Below are positions 52,801 to 63,892 of a stretch of DNA of 64,000 nt, one piece after another. The stretch is taken from NCBI GenBank assembly GCA_949987565.1, contig OX465107.1, positions 2,733,393 through 2,797,392 of the forward strand, given 5' to 3'. The translations under genes were made by a program, and so were the position numbers. This DNA is from Luidia sarsii. Taxonomy: Eukaryota; Echinodermata; Asteroidea; Paxillosida; Luidiidae. Below the pieces are notes generated by a model that saw only the letters and a program-made list of their open reading frames with translations, was not told where the DNA came from and ran no database searches. The stretch's first letter is position 1, and every line of letters begins with the position of its first letter.

Positions 52801-55800
52801 AACAATGAATGGCAGGACATTGAGCCAAAACAGCTCTACATGTAACTATGGCTATGCATGCATGCACACTGTGGTATGCTTCACTGCAGGCATGCGGGCC
52901 ATTTAATTCAGCAGTAGAGATAGCCATGGACTTAGTCATAGCCATTTTGTTCAGAATGGGCTTTGGAAACCCATAGCTAGACATGTAGTATATTATTACC
53001 TGACTGGCTACCCCATGTACATATAACAACTGCCGGTTCTAATGCATGCTAGATGCTGTCATGTGGAAGACATGAAGACCAATTGTCCTTACAGACAATA
53101 TTAGGCTGGTTTCAATACACACTAAATGTAGTCGCATAAAAGACAATGGGGACTGGTTTCCATATAGACAATATATTGAAATGGTTTCAATGCACACTAA
53201 ATGTAGTCATGTAAAAGACACGAAGACTGGTGTCCGTATAGACAATGTATTGAAATGGTTTCAATGCACACTAAATGTAGTCATGTAAAAGAGACGCAGA
53301 CTGGTTTCCTTATAGACAATGTATTGAAATGGTTTCAATGCACACTAAATGTAGTCATGTGAAAGACACGGAGACTGGTGTCCGTATAAAAATGCATTGG
53401 GTTGGTTTCTATGCACACTAAATGTAGTCATGTGAAAGATGTGAAGACCATTGTCCTTATAGACAATCTATTGGAGTGGTATCGATGCATACAGAATGCA
53501 GTCACATGAAAGACATGAAGGCCGATGTCCTTACAGACAATAATGTTAGGTTGGTTTCGCAATGCACACTACATGCAGTCACGTGAAAGGCATGAAGACC
53601 ATTGTACTCATACACAACGCATTTGGGGTTTATATACTGGAATGAGAGTAAACAACCCCAGCATAACTTTTTCTATAATGGCTGGATCTCAAGTGAGTGT
53701 AAAGGAAGCTGTTATACCACCAGGAACCAGTGGCCTCCACAAAAGAAAAACTTTGATCAATCCTCCCAAGCAATTCCCAACATGATATCAGACAACCCTC
53801 AGCCATGCAGTTTTTCAACATCCACTGCCCTCAACCTGTCCCTCACCCTCTCCCCTCTCACCAAGTAACCCTTCACCATATCAAAAACATGGTTATCTTT
53901 ACTTCCGTGAGTGTATATACTTTGCCATTTTTCCATTGGTTCAAAAGGTTCTTGGTCAGTTTTTCCTTTGTTGGCTGCATCCACTTTGTGTGAAACCCCC
54001 GACCTGCTGTGGCCAGGTTTACAACTATTGGTTGTTTGCATCTGAGTGAAAGCAGGGGTGTGATCCCTGGAGATGTACGGCAGTTGGGCCTAATTGTTGA
54101 ATTGTTTCTGACTGGCACCCCCACCCCAGCAAAGACTGGTTGACTATTTGGGAAGGCTATCATCTAAGGACTGGATAGCTCAGAAGATAAGAGCACTTGT
54201 TCGCCAAAAAAAAGTCTCGGGTTCAAATCCCGGTCCAGTCAAAGTTTTCGTTGCCATTTGTTCTTATACTCACCCGCTCTTTTCAGAACCCGGTGGCTGT
54301 TTCCAGAAGAGATAATAACACATGGTGTCAAACGAATACATCAGTTGTTTGGGGTGTTCCTTCTGTTAGTGTTTGTGCTGGAATAAGACAGCTGGAAACA
54401 TACGTGTAGTTGTCACCTTACCTTATGACTGCATGGGATGACATTTGCCCTTTTTCTGGAGGTACGTGCACGATGAAACAAGAATGCAACGTCTATGCCT
54501 CTGTGCACGTACGTCTATTTACTCTCAACCTTACCATTCATTCAACAGTCAGAAACAAACATTGCCAAACAGTGACTCTGATGACCCCCCCCCCTAAAAA
54601 AAACCTATTAGATTTAAAACTGGGGCATTCAATGAGACTCTAAATGGGGTTTGTATTCACTGAGATGCGCCTTGTTTGAATGTGGTTCTTCCTTGAAAGG
54701 TTCACCACAAACTGCCCAACACAAACATCTGGAAGATACAACGCACAATGTAAATCTCTACTCCCATTAACCTGCTAGCGCTAGTCTGAAACATTGTCCC
54801 ACTTTGCCGTTTGTAATGGCAGGGAGACTGGATATTAATGGAATCATCTGTCTTCACCACATCTCTGATGCGATAAGCAGAGCACACTCTGTCCGAAATG
54901 TACAACAGTACCTGCTCTTCTCAGAGCTGCATATTGCATGCACTCTCAGAAGAGATGTCATGCTTGACGTCCCTTCTGACTTTCCCACCTTGCCCTGCCT
55001 TAAAAAAAACCACAAAAACTAAGCTCCTGCTACATTCTCTGCACTGAATCTCTACAGACCCAACACTGTCGATCACTTCTAATCCTGTCCCCTCAGAACT
55101 ACCTACAAATTACAAATTACATACCTGTCAGTATTCTTTTTTTCTTTCTTTCAGCCACACACACACACACTCACACACAAAAACCCGGAGCTCGAGCACA
55201 GCTGCACCGCTTGAAACAACAAACGGAAGTGCAATCGATGCGAAGAAATCTTTCCATCAAAGAAAGCCAGTCTCATTAACTTGCCAGCCTGCAGATACAC
55301 TGATCAATTCCCTATCCCGCCTTCTTTTTTTGGGAGGGGGGGGGATGGTGGGAGGTGTTTCCCCACCAACTCTCTCATCAAGATTTGGCAGAATTGATAA
55401 AGACGAAATCATAGTCCCAATAAGCTACCAGCATCTGAATCAGTTTACCGAAATGGGCCGGCCCATTTTATGTGATACACCCTGTCCCTATAATATTTGT
55501 TTAACTACCTCATGGCTATATATAGCTGCCTACCACCAAAACAAAATGGTTTCAGTGCCCTATCTAGTTTATACTTGGGTTGTTGTTTTTTATTATCAAA
55601 GGGATTTTCCCACTTGAAATGTTTCCCCCTTTTGCTAGCTGGCCTTGTTTTGTTGTTGACTCAGCTGAATATAACAGGATTTTTTTTTTGGGGGGGGGGC
55701 CTTTGGACTCGTTCATTTTCTGCTGGTTGGTTTCATTTACTCATGTTGCCGACAATTTCCTATATGGTTGCTGGCACCGTGCAGCCAGTTCATTAACGTA

Positions 55801-58800
55801 GTCAATCTAAAATGTTATCTGAGTAAACAATTGCTGTTTTTTTTTCATGAGGGACTAGATAAACAAAACTGGAAGCAGATTTAGGATGGGATTGTCAAGG
55901 CACATGGTCTTTGGGCAACTTACCAACGCTCTCTTTTCGACAGCGTTCACACACAGCGCCCGGCAAATGCTCGCGATGTTTAAAAAACAGATCACAAGAA
56001 CTGCAAATCGCGAGCATCAGTGAGATTTTAGCACTCACGCACACACAATCAATTTGATTGTGATATTTACATGCGATGTTTCATGCAAGTGGAAATGCAC
56101 CCTACGATGGTTTCCTCGGACTTGGTAGCCTGCTCTGACAGTCTGTCTCTCCCGCGGGGGGACACTGATCAACCAAATTGGCGGAGGGAAATAAATCTCT
56201 CAACAACTTGACTTTGCATCCAAGAGTTCACTTGTGACATGCTCTGCCACACTCTGATGAGTCGCTTCTTGCACAGCCCTTGACCACGCTCTGGGTGACC
56301 AAAAGTTGTGCGGGTGAAAACAAATCGATCGAAAAAATCTATTTTGGTTTGTACTGCTTGTTAGTGTCCAATTCTTTTATTTCCAGATTTGATACTTGAT
56401 TTTAAATCTATAACTTAGAGGGGAAAAAAGGAAGTTTTGTGGTGTAATTTTTACTTCAATGCAGCTCATCTTCCAAGAGACCAATCTGGTGAAGTTACAC
56501 AGCTCACAATCCCTCGTACTCGTTATTAGAGTAAGGTGTTATTACAGTACGACACAAAGACATAACTGAGATCCATACTAAACATTCAGAAAGGCCTGAT
56601 TTTTCAAACCTTTTTTTTTTTCAAAGAAGAGGAAGGTCCTCCCTGAGAGCAAAGCCATCAGTCTCTCAATGAAACCTTTCTCAAGGTAGAAACAAAAGTC
56701 CAACCATGACCGGAAAAGTCTAACCCTCAAAAGTATCGTTCTCAAAGTATAGAAAGGTCCTGCTAGGCTAAAAAAAAAAGCTGAATCCTCGGAGGTACGG
56801 TACCCTTCTAGAGGGGGAGAAAGGTCCCACTAATATTCTAAAAGGGACCTCACTCAAATCAAAATATAGAAAGTCAATACAGAAACTGTTGCAAACTGCT
56901 CTTTGCTTTGAGAAAGATCCTGCTAGGATCGAAATGTCAGGCCCTCTAACTTTTGAAATAGATAGAATAGAAAGTCAAGATTTTAAATTTTGGGGTAATT
57001 TAAGTGAGTAAGCAGATTGCAAATGTTTCATGTCACTCCAAATCGGGGGGGGGGGGGAAATATCTCACAACTATGGCCTTACCGTCTTGCAACAATGGGT
57101 CCTTCGTGTAGACCAGGCTCTGGAGGAAAGCGTACAGACGCTGGGGCAGACTGAACAGAAATGCCATTACTCTTCCCGAGGACCGCAGCGAGGTATTCCC
57201 GAGCAATTGGACCGGACGAGGAAAGCAGCGAGGCAGCGGGGGTTTGGAAGTGGGGAGGAGAGCAACTGTGGGCCAACTGTGGCAGCGATGGTGCCGTTGA
57301 AAGTCTGGAGCAGTATCGAGCATTTGTCGTTTGGCAGAACAGAGGTGACAACCTCCTGACGTTGAACCCGGGGCTTTGAAGACTGTGGTGCTGTTAGACA
57401 GCATCTCATAGGTCATTGACAATACCAGCTCAGATGAGCGATACTCCCAGTTAGGATCTTATCGATTAAACATCGGTACGGCATCAATACCGATGTAGAT
57501 TACAATGTGGGTCATTTGAATCAGTCAGCAATGGTATTACAAGCTTACAGAGTAGGCATATTGTAAACGTTGTTAAATATTGCAGCCAAGATTGAAAATC
57601 AGCTTTCATGACCTCTAAGAAAGAACTTGGCTTTGAAGTTTGATGATGATGTCAGGGTAACAATTTAGAGATGCTATTTACCCATGAGACCTCCGTCCAA
57701 TGAAGCCCTACTGACAACATTGCTGGAGAAGAGGAGTGACACAGGATGGGTAGCATCCGACTTTTTGCAGATGTTGGGAATTAATACAGGAGCCATCGAG
57801 GCTGTTGTTGGCAGTAGGAGCTTGACCACAATGTCCACCATGATGAGACCAACAGACCAAGCACAGCCAGTGATGACCAAAATCCCCCCCCTCACTTCTG
57901 ATACTGTCATTAGAATACAAGGTCATCCATAGAGTTAGGAAAGCCAACCTCTATCCTTTTTATTTTTTATTTTTTTTCAATGGTATTGCTTTAGATACCT
58001 TTATAGTGGTATTGCCATCATAGCTGTTTGTGCAATACATCTTGTGAACCTTGTCATTTGTTGATGGTCTCTGCTGGGGGAAAAATCTTGTTCTGGGATT
58101 TTGCTTCCTCCTTCCTTTTATTATTTTGACATTTTAGCTTAGAAATCAAGTTTCCAATTAGCAGATCTGAAAATGTGAACACCAACACTAACAATATAAA
58201 GCCAAACCATACCAATTGGTTTGATAGATTTTTTCATCCCCCACAACTTTCAGTGCCCTGTCTGTGGAAAAGGGCTGTGCGACTAACTTTCACAGTGCGC
58301 GTCACATTTTGATTGTGATTATATTGTCATTGCTGCCAGAAGCAAAGAACACCATGAGCAATTTCTTGAGGCAATTACTGCTCTTGCTTCAACTCTTGCC
58401 GTCCAAAAAGTGGCCGTTTCAGGCTGTGCTTCCCTCTATCTCCTCTCCCCCCACAAAGTTGAAGCATCTCTGCCTTTTAGAAAAAGATGAGTGCTTATCC
58501 ATTGGACACCAATGCCTTAAGGCTATGAATCCATGACTGTGACCTTTAAGTGGATGCGAGAAATGACCGTTGAAACTGGAGCCACGAACCGTTTTGGAAA
58601 AAGGCCCACTGCATAAGTTAAAGTGCACCATATTGATGTTGAATATGTATTGTTATACCGACTTGAGTTCCATGTGTAGTGTGGTGCAAGGGAGGAAAAA
58701 TGCCAATAGGTCAGCCCACTGTTAGATGCACCGATTGGCTCGACATCTTTCTTAGATGTTCTCTATATAAAATATCAAGTTAATCTATCCCTTTCCACAA

Positions 58801-61800
58801 ACACTAAGCTACCTCCGTCATTTGACCACTCCAGCATCTATTGCTCTTTGCTCATACTCCGCATTACAATATAGCCTTGGTACGTGACTTGGCTCTAAGA
58901 CTTTCCAGTAAACCACTCAACTCCAACCTTCAATAGACGGCTTCGACATCATATTCCCTTGATTTAAAGGAAACTGTGTGCTGAAATCTTGGCCTCCTGA
59001 GCATCATCCAAAGCCAATTCGATTTCCATCATCGACATGCGATCCAGCGCGTATCCACTCAGCTCCGCACCGCACCCGCACAACAGTGAGCTGATAGCCT
59101 GCGAGGCTTTGGCAGCGGAGTGCACATTCCTGAGCCGTGATTAATCAGCCCGCTATTAAGTTAGAGCAAGAAAAACCTACGGCTGCACGGACGCCGAAGC
59201 ATTCTCGGAGAAACGTGAGCCGGGCTATCACAGTTTGGCTCACCAGAAAGTCATACCCCGGCTTTGGAGCAAAACTCAAGGCCGGCGTAATTCAAAGCGA
59301 CAGTGGTCTGCTCTGTGGAGAGGAGTTACAGGGTCCATTGGCCGCTCCCGTGACATGATATGATGGGCATAATTGGCAGCAATTGATACACTCAATAGAG
59401 GAAACCATAAAGGTTTCCTTTGATTCACAATGTGTAAGAATCGGCTCTTGTTCACCTCTCGAGACATGCATGCCCTGCATCCGCATTCAAATGTACCACA
59501 GCTCTTTGCTATTGGCTTAAGGAATGTCTAGCACACTACCAGACTTCATGCAGGGATGGAGTTGTGGAAGAGTTACAGGGGTCACGCCCATTCACGCCCA
59601 TTCCGTACGCCCGCTCATGTGCTTTCTGAACCCATTCGCACCCATTGAATGTACATTCGATCTCGTTTACCCCTAGTGCAAACCCACACAAATGCATTCG
59701 CACCCAGTATATGCCTATTTGAACCCAACAGCAACTTGTGCATCCCTATCTGAACCCATTAACACCCACTGCCATCTTGTCCCATTCACGCCCACTCTCT
59801 GTTCCCACTTATCCCATGTCTATTCACGCCACCCACATATATCGTCAGCATTTCCACGAACTAGCAAATCCACTAAATCCAAATCACCCTCTGAATGTTA
59901 GTCACATCTTTTAATAGGCAGTTTAAAAGTGGTCTTGCAATACGGTAATCTGTTAGGTTAACAACATGAATGCATACTGATTTGAAGTGTGGTTTTATGC
60001 AGTTTTCACATTCAAAAAATGAGTTGCCACATTGTGAAAATGCCGACGATATGTATCCTTCGGTTTGCGGATGTCAACAGATGTCCGCAATCACAAGCCC
60101 AAAATTTAGATAGCCAAATTAATGCGGAAAACCGGAATTGACGACAAGTTGGAGTCTTCAGCATTAATTCAATCTCCCATCGTTCACTAATGTCAAAGTT
60201 TGAACCACACTGACAAGGGCATCGGCATAGTTGTAACTAGAACGGATCAGCCCTGGCCCGGCTGGCAATATGCCAAGGGGAGAACAGGGGAGCCTGCACG
60301 GTTCTCCCGCAAAAGCGCCAAAATGTCACTGCGGGGTCCGCCGATGACAGACAGAAGTGGCCACGTGCGTCCCACAATTGACCGTTTCCTGGGCACTTCC
60401 GGTTATATTTCCATCGGTGAATCACAGATGCCGTACTGGTGTGGGACAAATCCCCACCTTCCCTTTTGCCTCCCCCTCCCCCTCCCCCCTCTCTTCCCTC
60501 CTCCACCTCCTCCTCACTGCGGATATCTGGGATAAACCACTCTGGACACGCTGTGATTAAATACTGACACCTCCTCCTTCCGCCTCTTCTCTCTCCTCTG
60601 CTTAATCCGACGACACGTGTCACTCCTCCTGACTACTACGATTTGTCCACCCTTCGCTTCAGCCTAGACACCAGCTGCCCTCCTCTCCTACTCTCCCATC
60701 CTCTCCCCGCCTATTCTTCCATCATAACTAAATGAATTTCAAATGAGATTTGAAGGTTTTCATGGTGAGAATAGCAGGAGAAATAGGTTTGCGGTGACAC
60801 CATGTAAACCAGTTTGATGCAACCTCTGTTTAACTTCTTCCAAACAGGAACGGAAACCTCAAAGCCCCCCCCCCTCTCCGCCTCCCGCCTCTCCAGAGGA
60901 AGCCTTCCGCAGGATGAGGATGGAGGAAATTCTCAGCCCAGGAGATGAGAGCAAGGAGGACAAATCACACACAAGCACACAGAGAGGTGAGAAATGCTCA
61001 AATAGAGAAGATAACAGAGAGAACAGAGGAGAGAAATGCTCAAATACCTCAAGTCGAAGGCGAGGGTGGGAGAGGGGAGGTGGGAATCGAACCTGGGTCC
61101 AAAAGGCCCAAGATGCGGGAGTCAAGCCATGCCAATCCCCAGAGCTTGTACGCCTGAAGAAAAAAAATCAGTTTGGAGAGCCCCAGGAGAACTCTCCTCC
61201 AGCCAGATCGGTTCTCAGTATCACCCCCCCCCCCCAAAATAGAAAAAAAAAAAAAAAATTCTCACCTATCAAGGGGGTCCCCGCAAATCGCTGGACGGTC
61301 TCCATGGGTACCTCGTACTCAGACTTGGAGGAACCATCCTGCAGGCTCCTCAGGTCGGGCAGGTTGCAGCTGGAGGACGGGAGGGTGCCCTTGGTGGCCG
61401 ACTTGGCGAAGAAGCGCGACTGCATGCGGTCAAAGAGCGACCTCTGGACCTCGGACTTGGTGTGGGCGCTGGACACCCGCGACTGGACCCGCTGGAGGAA
61501 GGACACCTGGAGACGGACGGCAGGGATGCCGGAAGATTCCAAGGGGGGAAAACGAGATTTGAGAAAATGACAGCCGGAAGAAAACAAAACTTAGCCAGAA
61601 TTCAAGAAATCATCCGTCGGACATGGCACAGCAACCTCCTAAATCTTTCACTATGGAGTTTATTTGTGACTTCCGAAGGAATTTATTTGCACAAGGTTTA
61701 CAATAACGCAGTGGCTGTTACGGCAGTCGTTCGTCTGGTTCCCTGACTTCACAGTATTTGTCAGGATGTTTAGCTCTTGGAACCAGACTATCAGCTAATA

Positions 61801-63892
61801 GACTGGTTCAACCAGCCTGCAATGCTGATGAAATACAATCAAGTCAGGGAACCACACGGACGACTGCCGTAACAACAGCCACTGCGTTACAAAAAAGCCC
61901 AGAAGTGCACTTTGTTTGAGATGCTGTGAGTGGCTCATTGTAGGGAAAGAGTTTTTTTTACAATCATTGCAGAATTTCTCTGCTTAGCAAAAAACAGAGA
62001 CTTGGGCCATCTTGGAAAGGACACCAAAAACTTCATCACTTGTGGCTTGTGCAGAGCCTACCTACCTTGCCAGTGACCTTCCCCGCCTCCTTAGCCTCTC
62101 GAGCCTTGGCCTCCCTCTGCCTCTGCCTCTCCCTCTGCCGCTCTCTCTCCCTCTCTCTCTCCCTCTCCCTCTCCCTCTCCCTCTCTCCGGTGTTGCCGGC
62201 CTCTGCCTTCCGCAATCGGCTCAGGGTCCAGGACCGGTTCTGGGCCTTGGCCTTCTTGTTGCTGGGCACGGCGGTCCCTGTCCCAGACCGAGCGCCGCTG
62301 CTGCCACCACCGCCGCTGCCACCACCGGTGCCCAGGAGCTGACTGCGACGGGTGGACATGCCGCGGCTGTACAGGGTGTTGTTCTTCTGGAAGTGTCGCG
62401 GCGAGGTGCGGATGCCGACCACGGCCGAGGACGGGCTCTTGGCCTCGCTCCGGCGGGGAGGAATCTTCGGGGCTGCGCCTGAGGTCGGTGCGGATGCCTC
62501 GGAGAAAAATCTCTCCTCCAGAAGCAGACGCAGCTGTGGAGAGAGACCCGTGTCCCCCAAAAACCCAGGAGCTATCAAATGAGGGCTTGAATTAAGCGGT
62601 TGGTTTTGTGACCGAACAATAATTGAAATTATCTTTGGCAAACAAAGGAAAGACTGTCTTGGAGTCAGTCTTTCCTTTTGTTTGTTTGACTTGAATTGGA
62701 AGAGCTGCCAGCCACTTTGTGTGATGTCCGAGCTGCTGTAGTCAGGTTTACAACCTTTGGTTGTTTGCATCTGAATGGAAGTGGGATGTGATCCCAACTG
62801 CTCACATACTAAAAAATGGCCTGCAATTTTTTTTTCTCGGGCATTCTGCCTTTGAGAAATGAAGGCATGGCCGGAACTGAGTTCAGGTGTCAGGCCCTCT
62901 GAAATTTGACAGAGATGCTCTCGGCATCCGACTCCGTTACCTCTCGCTCCAGAGCTCGGCTCTTCATCTCGGCGCGGTTGGCTCTTTCCTCCGCCATCCG
63001 AAGCAGCTCCTTGTGGACTTTGCTGGACACCATTTCGGCCCTGCAATGAGGTCGTTGCGTAAAGAAACGCCGCATTGAAACACAGTCGATTGGCTGGGTC
63101 TTCGAAATACACCAATCTAATTTGAATGGTCAGATCCTGAGTGTCTGGAATTGGTCTGACAAGTCGCGTATATTTGTCAAGTCTCTCTTAACTCTCCTCA
63201 GAGGAAATGCGCCTGGTTTAACGGAGACTCTTCCAGCGGTGTATCCACTAACCCCAACTTGTTTACTACATCCATCAAGCTGAGATTCAAATTTTACTCA
63301 TTAGGTGTTATTGTAATGTGGTTTGAGTAACACAGACTTCCAGTCCCTCACATAGGTCACAAGTCACTCAGCTGGTTACCTCAGTCATGTAAGATGGTAA
63401 GGTCTCAAATTGCTTAGATCTTTTAATATCCGCTCTATACCCACCCACCCCTCCCTAGGGCTTCAGGTAACCCTAGTGGAGAATTTCAGTCACCATGATT
63501 TATGTGACCTGTGACACTTTACAGGATCAATTCTCAAGTTACTCAGATTCCCCCCCCCCCTTTCGAGTCTCATGTCACCCAGAGGTCACACTCAGCTTTC
63601 AAGTCGGCCAGATGGTCAAGACTCCACTGACCCAGTTCGGTTGTCTGTTGCTGAGAAGCTCCAAGTCCTCCGATCTGCTCAGATCGACTGACCCGGAACT
63701 TATCGGATTCAGTCCCACTGTCTGGCTGTGTGCCAACCACTGCATCGCGGCGTTGCGATGATCCGATTCTTAATCAATGTGGAAGCGTACATGAACACCT
63801 TCTGCGGTCTATTTCACTCACTTCTCTCTGGTCGCCTGAGCCAGGTGCACCAATAGGTTGTTGACCTCATCTTTGGATGCCAGAAGTTCTGT
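40893..63892 (-). CDS. Unrecognised protein: coiled coil plus long disordered tail (5' end outside window)
   Basis: Seven exons in coding order: 63892-63822, 63040-62941, 62533-62066, 61506-61266, 42663-42264, 41646-41487, 41039-40893 (TGA). All phases agree and all junctions are GT-AG, giving about 528 residues. The first two visible exons form a heptad-like helix (TELLASKDEVNNLL, then KELLRMAEERANRAEMKSR). The third holds a Gly/Ser-rich stretch, a basic NKKAKAQNRSW segment and a (Arg-Glu)n run. The fourth has the compact motif RSLFDRMQSRFFAKSATKG. The last three are acidic, then Lys/Arg-rich, then Ser/Pro-rich, ending LTAVSA. I do not recognise the family. The composition suggests a cytoskeletal or scaffold protein, but that is a guess. 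The 18.6-kb intron holds candidate alternative first exons. Confidence 0.78.
41805..41850 (+). repeat. Dispersed repeat fragment
   Basis: TTTCATCCCCAGCGGGACCC followed by TTTCTCAAAGGCAGA, a diverged core of the dispersed family, in the penultimate-exon side intron of the coiled-coil gene. Confidence 0.5.
42788..42880 (+). repeat. tRNA-derived SINE-like element, forward copy
   Basis: Has ATCTGCACTAGAAAGCAGGA, then a B box GGTTCGAATCCCGC, then CAGCAGGCAATCGGG. It matches the reverse-strand copy at 35687-35771. Confidence 0.65.
44130..44470. repeat. Minisatellite containing TTAGGG hexamers
   Basis: Alternating short blocks of the types GGGGTTAGGGTATAAGGACA and AAGGGTTAGGGTTACAAAGA, with a combined period near 46-48 bp. 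The hexamers are isolated rather than in a run, so this is not a telomere. Confidence 0.85.
44862..45033 (-). CDS. Candidate alternative first exon with a membrane segment
   Basis: ATG at 45033, open for 57 codons plus one base, then the donor G|GTAAAG. The peptide has a hydrophilic start (MPQTRSPLMASERQ) and then a hydrophobic helix (LAYGGIALLLSALILTA) and a basic end (KLGHKAGDK). It ends in phase 1, which the shared exon starting at 42663 accepts. Reading it as an internal exon is unlikely, since the acceptor side has no pyrimidine tract. No promoter motif was identified. Confidence 0.4.
48097..48187 (-). CDS. Candidate alternative first exon (MAF type, copy 1)
   Basis: ATG at 48187, 30 codons plus one base, then the donor G|GTATGT. 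The peptide starts MAFTAILELPRRFVTF and ends DPLSEEG. It is amphipathic and resembles the peptide at 57167-57083. It ends in phase 1, matching the shared exon at 42663. Confidence 0.42.
50591..50771. mobile_element. MITE-like element with ~60-bp terminal inverted repeats, copy 1
   Basis: The ends GCAGTGGCTGTTGTTACGGC and the right-hand GCCGTAACAACAGCCACTGC are perfect reverse complements, and the match continues for about 60 bp with a few differences. The centre is short and has no coding capacity. The same element is at 61707-61886. Confidence 0.85.
53040..53630. repeat. 74-bp minisatellite, about eight units
   Basis: Units spaced 73-77 bp apart, each with TTTCAATGCACACTAAATGT, AGTCATGTAAAAGACACG and GTCCGTATAGACAATG. 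The first and last units are more diverged than the middle ones. Confidence 0.92.
54169..54240 (+). repeat. tRNA-like element, third copy
   Basis: The acceptor stem GACTGGA pairs fully with TCCAGTC. The D arm is regular (GCTC ... GAGC) and the B box is GGTTCAAATCC. The anticodon arm is spoilt by an A run. About 200 bp upstream (from about 53970) are shared with the copies at 30760 and 39329, and in part with 62690-62795. Confidence 0.75.
56585..56965. repeat. Cluster of dispersed-repeat fragments
   Basis: Several partial cores in reverse orientation occur close together: GAGGAAGGTCCTCCC, GAAAGGTCCTGCTAGG, GAAAGGTCCCACTA, and GAAAGATCCTGCTAGGATCG followed by AAATGTCAGGCCCTC. Confidence 0.6.
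57083..57167 (-). CDS. Candidate alternative first exon (MAF type, copy 2)
   Basis: ATG at 57167, 28 codons plus one base, then the donor G|GTAAGG. The peptide starts MAFLFSLPQRLYAFLQ and ends DPLLQDG. It shares the initial MAF, an LP-x-R motif, a Phe four residues on, a Leu, DPL and the final Gly with the exon at 48187-48097. It ends in phase 1. A competing reading as an internal exon (acceptor TTTCTGTTCAG inside it) would give an entry phase that does not fit the preceding exon of the large gene. Confidence 0.42.
61707..61886. mobile_element. MITE-like element with ~60-bp terminal inverted repeats, copy 2
   Basis: Same element as 50591-50771 over its whole length, with a 3-base deletion in the left repeat. 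It sits in the intron between 62066 and 61506 of the coiled-coil gene. The flanks are TAA and TTA, so the symmetry runs slightly beyond the shared ends. Confidence 0.85.
62126..62192. repeat. CT microsatellite inside a coding exon
   Basis: On the coding (minus) strand it is (GAGAGG)n-like, and it encodes an Arg-Glu repeat with a few Gln interruptions in the third visible exon of the coiled-coil gene. Confidence 0.85.

Larger units (their letters stand above)
42664..61265. other. 18.6-kb intron of the coiled-coil gene
   Basis: Apart from the candidate first exons, it holds no exon I can support. It contains the TTAGGG-bearing and 74-bp minisatellites, a TIR element, a tRNA-Lys-like element, purine or G runs (43837-43852, 48413-48436, 55336-55345) and dispersed repeats around 52390-52460 and 56580-56960. 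Confidence 0.6.

Noticed and set aside
53040..53630. CRISPR-like array
   Set aside because: Whole 74-bp units repeat without unique spacers, and the DNA is animal-type; it is a minisatellite.
57682..57910. Minus-strand exon with hydrophobic N-terminus ending in phase 1
   Set aside because: The opposite strand is also open here and gives an equally protein-like reading. Coding strand cannot be decided, so it is left out of the annotation.
60914..61570. Plus-strand frame of 218 codons
   Set aside because: It overlaps exon 61506-61266 on the other strand and has biased, repeat-like composition; no splice or family support.
62012..62482. Plus-strand frame of 156 codons, Leu/Ser/Pro-rich
   Set aside because: It is the antisense of a real low-complexity exon.
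62036..63115. Longest minus-strand open frame (359 codons)
   Set aside because: It reads exon 62533-62066 in the right frame but runs through the intron and crosses exon 63040-62941 in the wrong frame. Splice sites and phases support separate exons.
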